From Flaveria trinervia (lineage: Eukaryota > Streptophyta > Magnoliopsida > Asterales > Asteraceae), in assembly GCA_025506515.1 (NCBI GenBank), contig CM046442.1, positions 111,672,491 to 111,736,490 on the forward strand: DNA of 64,000 nucleotides, written 5' to 3'. The translations under genes and the position numbers were made by a program. The notes beneath the pieces are model-generated. The model saw only the letters and a list, made by a program, of their open reading frames with translations, did not search any database and was not told the DNA's origin. Every line of letters begins with the position of its first letter. The first letter of the stretch is position 1. Shown here in pieces: positions 21,383-34,038 of this stretch.

Positions 21383-23291
21383 TTAGGAATTTACTTCTAC
21401 TTCAAAAACTGCCTTTTGTTTCTTAGTATCTTTAAGGAAGTTTAGATAGAACCTAATGTCACTTGCTTGGTTAAAGGCTACTACTTCGGTTTCCCTAAGC
21501 TGTTTGTTCAAAAGGTCTATCTTTTCTTTGTAACTGTGCTTATTTTGTTTTAGAACTCTATTGGCTTCTGTGCATAGTTGTAAGTCCTTTACTAAGCTAT
21601 CATTATGATCTAATAACCTATAAAGTTTTAAATCAATGCTTTCCCTAAATTTATTACAATTAGAACAACCATGATTATTGAATAGTTGAGTAGTAGAACT
21701 TACCTGAGAGGGAGTGGTTGAATCAGCCATCAAAGCAGAGTCTGACGTTTCTGGTTCTGGTGATTCTTTACTTGTTGAGCTTGTCCCTTCTTTAGGCTGG
21801 TGATCAACTACTGTTGCAGATTCTTCAACGTTTGACATCGCGAGCTAAACTGCAATATCACTCTCACTTGCTGAGTCGTCATCTAAATCCTCGACACTAG
21901 CAATGTTGGATTCTCTCGGAGACACAAACCGGAAGCTCCAATCTTGTCCTTCGTCATCATGAGTTGTTAAGGCTTTAGGATCCTTGCTCGATGAAGTAGG
22001 GCTGTTTGTGGGCTTCTCCTAACGAGAGAAAGATGAGAATGGATTCCCATTTCCCATCTTCTTGGGCTTCACACATTCACGTTTGAAGTGCACCTTTTCC
22101 CCATAATTGAAGCAGGTAACCTTGGATTTGTCAAGGCCAAAGGTTGTGTCCTTAGTGGCAATCAGATTCTGTCCAGTCTTCTTGACAAACTTCTTAGCTC
22201 TCCGGACAGCACTTGCTAAGGCCCACATTATGTCCATCCGTTCCAGCTCTGTCTCGTCCACCTGCTCATAGTCCTCATCTACTAGATGGTAGTTCCTAGT
22301 TTTCCCAGCAACTAGCCCATCATAGAAGTGGACTACCATGGCTAAGAGGTCCATGTGCTCCTTTGCTACCTCAATAGTCACATTCCCGAAATTCTCGGTC
22401 TTCAGTTTTGTAGCATTTGCTTCAGGTGCAATGTATTGGGTACCAGACGACCCTGACGTGTCAGATTCTGAAGAAGAGGCTTGAGATAGACCAGCGGAAC
22501 TCGAAACAAACGTCGTTTGTAGTGGAGCTCCAGACGTTTTGGCTTGAGGATTAAGTTGTACAAGGCTGAGTTCTGATCATAAGTAGACTTTTGGGCCCTG
22601 TACTTCATCCTCAACTCCTCCTCCTGCAGTTTCAGAATGAAGTCATTGATGCCTAACTTTGTGAGCATATCATTCTGTCTGAGGTTGGAGACAAATGAAC
22701 TCCACTTCTCAGGCAAACCATCTGCAAAGTTTGAAACTTTGTCTTCCATAGACGTAGTCATTCCATGAGTGTGCAGCTCACTCATCAGATGGTAGAAACG
22801 ATCAATAACATCGTCTAAGCTCTCCTTTCCCATTGACGAGAAGTTGTCAAACTCCTTCTTCGGTGCTTTAGCTTTCAGAGCTTTCAACGATACATTTCCC
22901 TCATACCTCTTTTCCAATGGATCCCATAGCTTTTTAGCTTGCTTGTTCTTAGAAAATTGATGGAAAATGTCCTTCAGAATTGACTGAGTAAGCAATGCAT
23001 AGACTTTTTTCTCAGCATTGTACTTAACCTTTATCCATCAGTCATGCCTCTTAATGTAAGTTTGACTCCAGCTGCACCTACAGGCATGTTGTACCCCGTC
23101 TCTATCGACTCCCACAAATTGGGATCTACGCCATTCAAGTAGATCTCAAATCTTTGCTTCCACTGCAAGTAATCATCTAACGTAATTAGCTTAGGGGGTT
23201 TGTTATGACTCCCCACTTCGTTTTCCAGAAGCAATAGCTTCTAGATCCTCGAATCCCTACCTACGATGAACGTTGAATACTGGTCTTCCAT
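21383..23291 (-). pseudogene. gag: Element A Gag with first zinc knuckle and coiled coil
   Basis: The ATG at 23291 begins with MEDQYS and is shared with B at 35701; a TAG follows within 20 codons. Recognisable parts are the LDDYLQWKQRFEIYL segment, the UBN2 Gag core (22402-22995, ending near the KLQEEELRMK block) and an RRAKKFVKKTGQN block. A zinc knuckle follows with one Cys changed to Tyr (CFNYGEKVHFKREC, 22019-22381 frame; B keeps CFNCGEKGHFKREC). A Ser/Thr-rich and coiled-coil segment (21383-21838) comes last. At least three stops or frameshifts occur. This is the particle-forming protein; it is non-functional here. Confidence 0.87.
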
Positions 23292-23329
23292 TGCTATAAA
23301 CTTTAAACTTTGGAACAAACTGCTTTACT

Positions 23330-23565
23330 CATGCGAATGGAGGTGTGTGATTTGGCTCATCGTGCGATTGAATAATGCGGATGGCTAAAACATGTGAATG
23401 AACCAATGCGGATGATCAATCATGCGTATGGACAGGTGCGAGTGAACTATGCGACTAGACAGTTCAGTCGTATGAGTGAAGGTACGAATGAGTCCAATCG
23501 TGCGTATGAGGAATGCGTATGAATTTAGTCGGGCGATTGACTCAATCGTGCGACTGAAGCTGCTG
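23330..23565 (-). repeat. Word array in the gag leader of element A
   Basis: Degenerate GTGCGAATGA and CAGTCG/CGACTG words repeat every 15-25 bp between the primer site and the gag ATG. The array is shared in position with element B (35745-35970). Confidence 0.85.
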
Positions 23566-23762
23566 AAACTTAAGAATTCATAGGTTTATGGTATTTTGGA
23601 CTCAAAAACTTGAATTTTCACTAACCCTAATTGTCGTAGGCCGGAAAAAGTTAACTTTACAAACTGGAAACGTCTAAGACACCATTTTACACAAAAGATT
23701 GCATTTTTAGTGAAAAAACACAATTTTGTATCAAAAACGATTGAATCACGCGTAAATCAAGA

Positions 23763-23780
23763 GCCAAAGCTCTGATACCA
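23763..23780 (-). other. Element A primer binding site
   Basis: The minus strand reads TGGTATCAGAGCTTTGGC two bases inside the 5' LTR. This is the tRNA-iMet-type site used by many plant Ty1/copia elements. Confidence 0.92.
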
Positions 23781-23782
23781 CT

Positions 23783-24498
23783 TGTTAGGATCATGTATTG
23801 AACGAAATACTAACTGGTATATGTGTATACCAAGTCAAATAGTGCGGAATCCTATTTGATTGGCGATCCAATCAGTGAGAACGCATGTAGAAACAATTTT
23901 AGATTGAATCTAAACATTAAGAACGATTGGTGATGGATCTAGTGCAATCTATGAACTTGGAACAGGTTCTTAGAGGTCTCTGGATGGCTAGGGTATGATT
24001 TAGTACGTAGGTTTTCGAAGTGTTATGTTTTTCCACGATTTAAGTGGTATTTATAGGTTAGGGTTTCTCATTCGGGTGACTGAACCATTTGGTTCAGTCG
24101 TGCGATTGAGTCATGCGGTTGATCCATTCGCATGACTGAGTCAATCTCATGTTACAATCATGTGACTGATCCAGTCTTCTGGTTTAGTCGTGCAACTGGT
24201 TCATTTTCTTGAAGTTGTTCATGCGTATGGTCCATTAGCATGGGCCATTTGCATGAGAACTTCATATGATTAATTTTGAATATGTTTCACAATCATTATT
24301 TGACTTAGATCTATTCAAACAACCACAAACCTATATAGTTAGTTCAATAAGCATTATTACATACTAAGCAATAAAATATTCAATATTATAAGCACAACCA
24401 CACATTGTATTTCATTAAGTACCCATTCTATTACATATGTGTAAGACAATAAAGACATTTTACATTAAGCTCAAAAACTAGGTACACATGTATCTACA
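23783..24498 (-). repeat. Element A 5' LTR
   Basis: The 716-bp LTR is bounded by TSD GAGCA (24499-24503) and the primer site. It keeps a TATAAATA box (24048-24055), and the U3 word array lies at about 24070-24260, directly upstream in element orientation. Confidence 0.95.
24048..24260 (-). promoter_or_regulatory. Element A LTR promoter: TATA box with word array
   Basis: The array of CAGTCG/CGACTG and CATGCG words ends about 15 bp before TATAAATA at 24055-24048. This is the template against which the internal module at 7025-7330 is compared. Activity is inferred. Confidence 0.6.
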
Positions 24499-24503
24499 GA
24501 GCA

Positions 24504-27158
24504 GTGCGTTGGGGCTCGGATCTCTGCAAAACAAGCCGCCTATTCAGCCTTTTTGATGTTGACATCGGCGTTTGAGGCTTGGGCTTGATCCTTATTTTGC
24601 TCTAATTCTTGCTCCATCTGATCTAGTTTTCCAAATGTATCACTGACGAGAGTGTCACCTAGATTGGGGACTACATTTCCCTCTCTGTCAGCATACTCTG
24701 GATAATGCTGGGCTGTGATGTCTTCAATCTCTATTTCGTCCAATCATTAAGCTCGTCGTCACTAGCCACGTCAATACTAGGGGCATGCTTGACAATTTCA
24801 TCCAGATTTAGCCAGAACATCTCCGTAATTTCTCATCAGTAAGGTCATGAATTATTTCCTCCTCTTTAGGAGTATAACTCACAGACCTCCTGACAATCCC
24901 TTGCAAATCAAGTATCATAGTGAATTGAGACTTGATTTGGTGTAGGGGAGCAACATCATACTCGTCTTGCTGGATGGTTGATCTGCTTGATTAAACATTA
25001 ACACAACAATCATTTGTCAATAATCAAGACAGTTAAATAGCAAATATATATAACATTAAGTACATAAGTTTACTACATGATTCAATTACACAAGTTTTAA
25101 AAATACATAAACATCTAAACATTACTTTATCCTGAATTATGGGCTCTTCTGCAGGTGGGGCTGAGGACGAGGATCCCTGATCCTATGTCATCTTGTTGCA
25201 CCTTTCTCTGGTTTGTGTAGTAGCTGATGTAGTCGCATCATCTCCTTCCTCATCATCTCCTCCTTCCTTCTCTCCTTCACCATCATCATCTCCTTCTTCT
25301 GTCTCATCCTCATCATCATCCTCATCCTTATCATCATCATCATCACCGTCATCATCATCTCTCTCTCTGATCTTGAGAGGCTCATCTTTAAAGCCTTTGA
25401 GTCTCAGCATCAACTTCTTGGTCTGCACTTCAAGATCATGTATCCTCTGTACGGACGAGGTCTGCTGCTCACGAAGCTCAGCTATCTCCCGTCCCTAGGA
25501 GACAGTGAGCTCTATCAGCTGATTGAACTGAGTAGCTCGCTGCTCATCAGAAGCCAGCAGCTTAAGCATAATCTGGTTAAGATTAGCCAGGTGCTCCTCT
25601 AACCCAACTATGGGGAAAGAATATCTAGAAGTCAGTGGGACCTAAGATGAGGTCCCAGCTCTGCGGGTGGTGGTAGTGGTTGTGGATGTAGTGTAGATGG
25701 GTGGTGGCATAGGTGTAGATGGTGGAGGGGTGGCTATAGTAGTGGAAGGTGGAGGTGTGGTGGTAATGGTGGGTGGAGTGATAGTAGCGGTGGGTGGAGT
25801 TGTGGTGGTAACGATGGGTGGAGTGGTAGTAGTAGTGGTGGGAGAGGTAGTGGGGGTGGTAGCTATGGTGGTAATGGGTGAAGTAGTGGTGTTGGTAGCT
25901 GTGGTCGTAGTGGGGGAAGAGGTAGTGAATAACGTGTACCTCCGTCTCTTCGGCTTCATCCCGTGGGGCTGTGCCATCCTCTTTTTCCTCGAACCCTTCA
26001 AGGAGGATGGTCCCCCTGGGATGGTGGGCCGAGCTAGGGCGTAGGTTGGATCAGTCATAGTCTCCCCAGACTCGCCCAGGTGTCCACCAACTGCCTGAAT
26101 CCCTTATTCGGTGGCAACCATCTTGTTGCCCACCATAGGAGTCAACGGCTCCTCATCCTCCTCCTCTTCCTTATCAGGATAGAAATCCTGATGGAATCTA
26201 GTTGTAGCAGCTTCTCCATGAGTGGGTGATGGAGGTGTAACATCTGTAGTGGTGGCCCTAGATGGAGTTGGGCCAGAGTCTCCACCATTACCACTGTCAG
26301 CATCATTAGAAGCATCAGCAGGGAGCACAATCTGCTCAATGTCGGATTCGCTGTCATCATGGCGCCACTTCCTTCATGTTGGCACCACGTAGTCTTCCCG
26401 GGCCAGATGCCCAAACAGCCGTGTGACAGGGGGTTTCACCTGCTTCCCCCTATACACCTTCATCTTGCCCAAGGTGGTATCATCCACCTCGAGCACTACC
26501 ACATCCTCTGTCTCTTTGGTAGTGAAGGGAGCTTTTGGTCAATAATCATCTGCATAAAGTGAGGGTACATACAAAAGCCCTCCTTTCCCTTCACCTCGAT
26601 GTTCTTCACTAGGTAGGTGAAGATCATCCTGGAGAAGTTAAACGGATGGTTCAGCACCAACGCCACATAGGCGTTCTGAATCTGATCCGACAGCTCATTG
26701 AAGCATCCCTTCCTTCACACAATGCACTTAAGCAGCACACGGGCCAAGTACTTAAATTGGGGGCACAGGTTGCTCTTGTTGAGCACACCTGCATTGATAT
26801 CCCCCGAGTACTTGGCCCGCAGAAACAGCCTCGTACAGTCAGGGGGACAAGTCATGTAGGACAGTCACATCGTCCCCAAACTCCAAAACTGTCCTGAGAT
26901 CGTCCTTAGTGATCTCTATAGCCGACCAAAAATGGAGCTCCTGATATAGTGGGGCTCCGAGGACCTGTCAATGATAGCGCTTTCCCAGAAAGCCTGCTGA
27001 ACTGAACGGTACAGTGTGCACGGAGCCGATATAGCACGGAAGATCCTCGATCTCTGTAAGAATGTAATAATGCCAGCAAAATCAACCGCGTTCCGGGAGG
27101 TCAGATCCAGATGAGAACAAAGGTTATGCTTTGTGCTCATAGTCCAACGACTAGCCAT
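24504..27158 (-). pseudogene. Element B third ORF, N-terminal and central parts
   Basis: The ATG at 27158 is directly preceded by TGTAACAG, which could serve as a splice acceptor. The N-terminus carries a KHNLCSHLD block and a QQAFWES block (26916-27158). Then come degraded frames with a MYPHFMQ-type block near 26570, acidic segments (26104-26328), a long Thr/Pro tract (25642-26058) and a Lys/Asp/Glu-rich coiled-coil region (25183-25428). The last piece (24540-24743) leads into the insertion point of element A; the rest is at 1454-2171. The Thr tract has over 60 Thr/Pro in about 100 residues, like a mucin-type linker. Function is unknown. Confidence 0.75.
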
Positions 27159-27234
27159 CTGTTACACAATGTAAGTAAACGTTAGAGTGTGCCAATGAGT
27201 AACAATTTGATTCATTAGACATGAAATCTTCTGT

Positions 27235-27445
27235 TCTGTCGTGCGAATGAACTGTGCGACGGAGATCTAGTCGTGCGAATGAACTCAACCGTACGACTAA
27301 GCATGCGACTGGGCTTAGTCGTATGCTATCCCATGCATTTACACCAGTAGTGCGACTGAACTCATACGCATAGTTCAGTCATGCGATTGAGCCATTCGCC
27401 TAGCTCAGTCGTGCAATTGAAGTTCATCAGGGTGTCCATTCGCAT
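27235..27445 (-). repeat. Word array in the leader of element B third ORF
   Basis: CAGTCGTGCGACTG-like words repeat irregularly and end about 80 bp before the ATG at 27158. The array matches 6425-6665 in element A. Confidence 0.82.
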
Positions 27446-27823
27446 GACAGACTGTTTGTTCAACTCAAATTCAAATTTTGAGCAAATCTTAATGTTAGAC
27501 GTCGTGTTTTGGCTCATTAGTCTCACAAATGACCGACATAACACCTAATAACCTTTAATTGAACAATGTACTTAGTTTTATTTGTTTCTTAGGCAAACTA
27601 GGTCTGGGTTAAGTTTAGGGCTCAGTTCAGTCGATTTAGGGCATGATTTGATGGACATTTGAGTGTATTACATTGCACATTACCTGTATAATCACTAGAA
27701 ATCGTTAGTACACAACAATCAGTAGTCTAGAGCAGTCAAATGACAATCCGGCAGCATAATGGTATAGTCGTGTGATTTGGGGGTGATTTGGGAGTGATGA
27801 ATGATTACGACCGACTCCCCCTC

Positions 27824-28165
27824 CTTTTATACTAGGGTTTCCTCCGGTCATGCGACTGTGCACAGTCGGTCACCTTCAGTCGTGCGACTAGGTATCAGTC
27901 GTTCGACTGTCTAATTCGGTCACCTCCACTTGTGTGATTGGTTCATACTTGTGGTCCAATCGTGTGAGTTTACTCGTGCTGATGGTCCAATCGCACATCT
28001 GGGCCATTCGTGTGGTTGTCGTGCGATTGAGCTCATACGTATAGTCCAATCGTACGGTTGGTCCATACTTGTGGTCCAGTCGTGCGAATGGGCTCATGCG
28101 TATGGTCCAATCATACGGCTGGTCCATAATCATGGTCGATTCGTGCAAATGGGCTCATACTTATG
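27824..28165 (-). promoter_or_regulatory. Candidate internal promoter of element B third ORF
   Basis: The word array (28165 to about 27845, including CAGTCGTTCGACTG near 27896) leads into AGTATAAAAGG, with the TATA core at 27824-27831. The third ORF ATG lies 666 bp downstream, against 677 bp in element A. Conservation of a TATA box and array in a region without coding constraint supports a promoter; this is an inference. Confidence 0.6.
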
Positions 28166-28230
28166 ATTTTGACTTTATGACCATTTGACAATTAACCCTT
28201 TTAACTATTGATAAAACATTTCAAGCATTC

Positions 28231-28330
28231 GATCATCACAGACATGACCATTTTAACTTAGAGCCTTTTGATCACCTCAGACGTGATCCTTTTAACATTT
28301 AAAAACCGTTTGGTCACCTCAGACATGACC
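28231..28330 (-). repeat. Hairpin array in element B
   Basis: Three clear 19-bp units (28231-28249, 28270-28288, 28312-28330) match those at 7388-7522. The stems are GATCA/TGACC (one mismatch), GATCA/TGATC and GGTCA/TGACC. Confidence 0.75.
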
Positions 28331-28910
28331 CTTTTAGTGATTAAATCCCATACAGAATTCCAATCATAATCCAATGTTTAACAACTAAACTGACAAAGAG
28401 TTAAGCAAGTGAAGACTAGAACTAAAAGACAAAACTAATACATATTTTAGTAATTTTGTGTGAGGTTGAAATACTAAGATAGAATCTAACAGATTTATTT
28501 CTCGAACAGTACAACTTCAAGCTATTTTGACCATAACTAGAATGATTCATTATGGAATTATACAGGTAAATCAAATCATTCGGGACATGTTACCAAAACC
28601 TTTTGATGCTATTCTTGTTTTCATCGAGAGTCATTTGCGAGTCTAGGAAATCTACTAGTGCCACAATGCACATAGTGGTTTGACTTTCAAGAGTTGCAGC
28701 CACAATGATTGTTAGTATACTTGTCCTCTTAAATCCATACATAGACTTTTGACATAGATTGGTGATGATTTAAGGTTTAATTATTTCAACAGCATTTGTG
28801 AATCCCATGCTTATATGGTAATCAACGTTCCTCAGCATATTTTTGAGCGGTCTACGGTAGTATTCAAGAACAAACTATTCTAGAGCTTTCAAAGAGATGC
28901 TAAGCCTCAG

Positions 28911-28998
28911 TCAGTGCCACCGCAAGAGCAGAGAGCGCAACACACAATGAATTCTAGAATATTTACGGGTCAGTGCCACCGCACAGTAGAGAGGCACG
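28911..28998 (-). repeat. Paired short hairpin motif in element B
   Basis: TCAGTGCCACCGCA occurs at 28911-28924 and 28971-28983, each followed by an AGAGAG-like tail. The second copy keeps the full GTGC/GCAC stem. Confidence 0.6.
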
Positions 28999-29570
28999 CA
29001 ACCTATCTTCTTGTTTGAGCAATTATATTCTTTTTGCATAGATCGCACCAACAACATAGGTTATTAGCTTGATTGATTTTAGCAATGTTCATGTGCTTTG
29101 CTCGTTTTATGGTCATCCGCACACATTTGTGGCATTTATTTTGCTCATCACCCCTTATTGTGTTAATCAGGGATAAGATGATAACCCATAGCTTGTTGAA
29201 CAACTTAGTTTGAACTTGAAATCACCAACGAGGTCTACTTATCTATTGGGTTGAATCTCCCGACACATCATCTAATGGTCTAGCAACCTCTAGGTCTACT
29301 TTCTCCGTGTTACCTTAGTAGAAGCTAGTTTTACTATCATTTTTCCTTTTATTGTTGCTTAGACTTCTCAGACTTATACTTTGAATTTTGCATTTTAAAC
29401 AATTTCTTCTTTTAAAGTCTCAAACTATTTGTTCCTGTGTACTATGATTTTCCATAGTCATTGAATCAGTATCACATATACGATCTCATTTCTCTTAGCT
29501 AGACTGTCCTCCTCACTCGTTTTTTTATGTACTGAAATTAAAACAACTAAATTTAATACTAACTTAACCT

Positions 29571-29580
29571 ATTCTCCCCT
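29571..29580 (-). other. PPT-like tract downstream of element B pol
   Basis: The minus strand reads AGGGGAGAAT, homologous to the tract at 8791-8800 and about 190 bp after the RNase H end. Confidence 0.5.
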
Positions 29581-29757
29581 TAAAATTCTAAAACCGAAAA
29601 AGTTTTGGAGTTTTTTGAATTTTATAAGATAGGAAATTAAAAGAAAGAAAAAAGATAAAGAAAATAAAAATTAAAAGTAAAAATTAAATCTACTTGTCGG
29701 ACTAAGTACTGTCATCGTCTCGAATCACTTCACTTTTCCTTTTAACGTCGTTGACCT

Positions 29758-31324
29758 CTAACAGATATAGAAAACGTGGTTTATCAAAAGATTTTGTGTA
29801 GAGGTCAGCGCGTTGGAAATCCGTATTATGTTAACAACATCAATCAAGTTCTTTTCAAAACAATCACGTATAAAGTGATATTTAATGCTGATGTGTTTGG
29901 TATTAGGATGTTGGACCGGATTTTTAGTTACGGCTATAGCAGCAGAATTATCAACAAATATAGGAGTGTTAGAGAATTTCAAACCATAGTCCCGCATTTG
30001 TTGTTGAATCCAGATGATTTGAGAACAGCAGCTTGCCGCAGCAACATATTTAGCTTCAAAAGTTGACAGTGCAACTGATGTCTGCTTCTTACACTGCCAC
30101 GTGACTAATCTTCTCCTAAAGAATTGACAACCTGCTAAGGTTGACTTGTAGTTCATTTTGCATCCGCCGTAATCCAAGCCACTATACGCTGTAAGCTCAA
30201 AGTCATAATCATGAGGATACCACAACCCAAGTGTTGGTGTACCCTTCCGATAACGAAATATCCTTTTGACTCCTATGAGATGGTTGAATTTCGGTTTTGC
30301 CTAATATCTTGAGAAAAGACATGTTGCGTACATGATGTCAGGTCGTGAGGCAGTGAGATACATGAGAGATCCAATCATTCCTCGGTACATGCTAGCATCC
30401 ACCAGATCACCATTCTCGTCAGGTGCTATATCATGGTTTGTAACAAGTGGAGTCCCAGCTGCGGAAGCATTCTCCATATTGAACCGACTGAGAATATCGC
30501 CTACATACTTGGTGTGATGTAGAAATATCCCTATGGTGTCTGAACCTGTAACCCGAGAAAGAATTTCATTTCTCCCATGGCACTCATCTCAAATTCAGCC
30601 TTCATTACTGCTTCAAATTCTTTACACAAGTCTTCGTTCTTGGAACCGAAGATTATGTCATCAACATAAGTTTGAACAAGCAGTAAATCACCATCCTTTT
30701 CTTTGATGAACAGTGTACAGTTAATCACTCCTCTGCTAAAGATGAGTTGAGAGTTTTTCATACCATGCTCTCAGGGCTTGGTGGAGCTCGTAGAGAGCCT
30801 TATCCAGTTTGTGTACTCTGTCCCTATGATATGGATCCTCAAATCCTTTAGGTTCACTGACATACACGGTTTCCCTGATTTCACCATGAAGAAATGCACT
30901 CTTTACATCCAGTTTATAAACTTTAATTTTCATGTTAGAGGTAGAGGCTAGGAGGATACGGATGGCTTCCATTCTCGCCATAGGTGCAAAGACTTCATTG
31001 TAATCAATTCCCTTGACTTGTCAAAATCCTTGAACTACAAGCCAAGCCTTGTTCTTGATTATGACACCTTGGTCATCTTTCTTGCATTTCAATACCCATT
31101 TTGTGCCAATGACCTTAGCACCTTTAGGTCTGTCCACCAGTGTCCATACACCTAACTTCTTGAATTGAAGAAGTTCTTCTTACATGGCGCTCACCCATGC
31201 CTAGTCATTTAGGGCTTCACTGGTGTATTTTGGCTCAAACGGAGACACAAAACAACGGTAAGCACTATCGTGCAGATAACCCTTTTCCACTACCGAGGCA
31301 TAATCAGCTGAATACAGCTGATTT
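29758..31324 (-). pseudogene. pol: Element B reverse transcriptase and RNase H
   Basis: RNase H (29758-30225) has the HDYDFELTAYSG block, STFEAKYVAA (Glu changed to Lys) and FVDNSAA. RT pieces include the YKLDVKSAFLHGEIRETVY block (30736-30981) and the QTYVDDII active site (30531-30761 frame, about 30653-30675). This copy retains the 20 codons deleted in element A. Stops and shifts break the frame at least four times. The order and context are as in A. Confidence 0.85.
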
Positions 31325-32694
31325 CTAGTCTGAACTCCTGATCTGGCATCCCTGATGACATTGTCCAGAGGATGATAGACATTTGTGCATGATCTAGGAG
31401 TTGTGGGAACGACTACCTCATTATCGAGATTGTGAACTCTTGGTTCCGGATCTAAAGTAGTAGGAATGTGAGGTTCTGAAGAATCAAAGGCATCAACATC
31501 AGATGCTTGTGGACTTGCAGTAGTAGGAACCTATTCCTCCTGATCGATCTAATCATTCTCCACAGCTTCATCATCAGAGGAGGAGTCACTTACCTCAAGT
31601 GCTCCCCTGAATGACTAGATGACTCACTTTATGAACCAAATGTTGTTGAGTCTTGTGATGGTGTGTTTAAAACATCATACATCATTTTGGTTGCTAACTC
31701 ATCTTTAGGAGTGGAGAGAGGGATGTTGAAGGACTTAAAGAATCCATCATAATCGAAAAAGAATGCGGGCATTTTTTCAGCTGGGGGAGTGGGTATCTCT
31801 AAACGTCCATGTTACACCACACTTCTACTTGACCCATTGAGTTGTTGTAAACTCTCTAATTCGGTATGTTGTACCTAAGAAAATTCCTTCTTCAGACTTC
31901 TCGCTGAACTTGCGTTCTTGAGTTTTGTTCAAAAGGGTGCAAGTTGCGCCAAACGGTTCGAGGTACTCTAGATTTGGTTTACGTCATTGAAGTAACTCGT
32001 AACACGTCTTACCATGATGTTTTACCACTAGGAATCGATTTAAAGTGTAACATGCATTGGCAACTGCCTCATTCCAAAATTAGATGGGCAGTTTCGAGTC
32101 TGTTAGCATTGTCTGTGCTGTCTCTATCAAGCTGCGATTCTTTCTCTCAGTAACTCCGTTCATTTGTGGAGTGTAGGCAGCAATGCTCCTTGTACTGACT
32201 GGACCAAACAGATCCATGTGAAGAAGCTCAAGAGGCACTTCTATGGAATGAACTTTCTTTTCCTTATGAGACTTCTTAGTCTGTTTGCCTTTCTTGCAGG
32301 CGACACAAAAATCCAGTAATTGGAAGTTTTTTACGTTTACTCCTTGCACTAGATCATTCTGGATCAAGTGGTTCATCTTCCGTGGATTGATGTGTCCCAT
32401 TCTCCTATGCCAGGAGATCGAATCCTTCTCTGTAGCCTTTGACAGGAAGCACTAAACTTGATGATCCGTTGTGGAGGCCTTTGATAGATCCAAGACATAA
32501 AGATCATTATATCTTGAAGCTGACATTAAGACTTGGTCCTTCGAGATCACATAGTCCTTTTTCAGAACATAGCACTTCTTGTTGTCAAATACTACCTTAA
32601 AGCCTTTGTCACAGATTTGGGATACAGAAAGCAAATTATTTTGAAGTTGTTGAACATAGTTTACCTTATCAAACTTCACTTTCTGGTTTCCCAC
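31325..32694 (-). pseudogene. pol: Element B GAG-pre-integrase and integrase, catalytic core deleted
   Basis: The GAG-pre-integrase part is clear: NVKNFQLLDFCVACKKGKQ in the frame 32080-32400. The integrase begins with an HMDLFGPVSTRSIA block but jumps directly to YTPQMNGVTERKNRS. The whole segment between, which holds the VTDDYSR block and the second catalytic Asp, is gone. The remaining C-terminal part and the acidic linker (about 31325-31700) are degraded. Compare element A, where a smaller part of the same region is missing. Confidence 0.85.
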
Positions 32695-33751
32695 TTCCCC
32701 TTGAGCGGTGATGTAACCTCCTTTGTTTCCAGCAAATTAAACATGACCTCCTTTAATTTGATTGACATTTGACAGGAGAGCTAGGTTCGCACTCATGTGC
32801 CTAGATGCTCCGCTATCTACGGTCCAGGTTTTTGTGGCAGCACTATAGCGAACACCCTGCACATTCAAAGGAAATCATTAGTTGAGGTTAGGGACCCAAG
32901 CCTTAACTGGCTTGGGTGACCCAGAGGTATCACACATCATAAATTCCACCCATTGTCCATTTAAGGGTGAGGGAAGATCATTCGTCTTCTTGTTCTCATT
33001 ATCAGACATTGGACTAGATTTTTCTTTCCATAACCCAGTTTTGTGTAAGGCCTGTTTGTGATAAACAGACGATTGGCTTATGGTTTGAACTTTATGTTCA
33101 CTAATTCTTCTTGGTAGGGTCATAGAACTCCTTTTAGAAGAACTGGATTTAGGATCATGAAGTTCAACTTTCTTCCTTGGTTTCTGATAGTAAGGACAAT
33201 TAGACGCGATGTGTCCATACTTTCCACAGTTTTAGCATGATCTACTTTCGACATATTGGTATAACTGTTTCTGTGGAGAAGTGTATGACACTCGTTTGAC
33301 TTTAATTTGTTTGGGTTTTGACACTTCTTGTTTAGATGTTTTATCTTGTTTAACAAAATTAATTGTTTGAACCTTTTTAACATCTTTACTCTTTTGTTTA
33401 TCTGGACTTAGACATGATGCACGTGTTTGGTTAACTTGTTTGGTCTTTAGGTTCAGAATTAGACATATTTGAACCAGACTTTACGTTGACCTTCACAAAT
33501 TTTTCAACCAAATTAACAATAGGCAGTTTACCTTTTGACTTTAAAGTGGTCTCCTTTTGTTTAGTGACAGGTTCAATGAAATTACTTGTGGAATCTGGAT
33601 CACTTACAAAAGGAGTGGACACCACATGATCCTTGATTGGGTTGTTATTTATTGGTTTTCTTTTAGCATTCAACAAGGTCTCATGTGGTGGTGGAACCAC
33701 TTTGTAACCCAAACCCACCCTGTTGTTACGTTCTCTCACTAAGTGCTGCAC
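32695..33751 (-). pseudogene. gag-pol: Element B second zinc knuckle and protease
   Basis: The protease active site VDSGASRHMSAN is readable at about 32780-32822. The basic region before it (32878-33383) contains the second knuckle in degraded form, where the second Cys codon has become a stop. It corresponds to 20238-21373 in A. Confidence 0.8.
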
Positions 33752-34038
33752 TATATGAGAAGAACTAGTCCAACTATGCAGCTTTTCTGTTTTAATGAAT
33801 TTACTTCTACTTCCAAAACTGCTTTTTCCTTTTTAGTTTCTTCAAGGGAGTTTAAATAGAACTTAATGTCATTTGCTTGGTTAAAGGCCACAAATTTGGT
33901 TTCCCTTAGTTGTTTATTCAACAGTTTTGTTTTCTCTTTATAACTGTGCTTATTTTGTTTAAAAATCCTGTTTGCTTTTGTGCACAGTTGTAAATCATTT
34001 ACTAAGCTATCGTTGTGATCTAATAACCTAGCAAATTT

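Larger units (their letters stand above)
2177..24498 (-). mobile_element. Element A: Sirevirus-like Ty1/copia retrotransposon hosting element C
   Basis: The LTRs at 2177-2911 (3') and 23783-24498 (5') are flanked by TSD GAGCA (2172-2176 and 24499-24503). A tRNA-iMet-type primer site lies inside the 5' LTR and the tract AAGGGGGAGTT inside the 3' LTR. The minus-strand order is gag (23291), two zinc knuckles, protease, integrase, RT, RNase H (to 17142), noncoding region with nested element C, third ORF (6348-2937), LTR. Without C the element is about 14.1 kb. The LTRs differ by about 6% by eye. It belongs to the same family as B but a different subfamily. RT and integrase have internal deletions. 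Confidence 0.95.
27159..29757 (-). other. Element B noncoding region between pol and the third ORF
   Basis: This 2.6-kb uninterrupted counterpart of 6349-8893 lacks credible coding frames. It holds the PPT-like tract at 29571, hairpin motifs at 28911-28998, the hairpin array at 28231-28330, the array-TATA module at 27824-28165 and the leader array at 27235-27445. Order and spacing match element A. Confidence 0.8.

Noticed and set aside
23761..23785. Possible tRNA gene near the primer binding sites
   Set aside because: Only the complement of the tRNA 3' end is present; no cloverleaf can be drawn around it.
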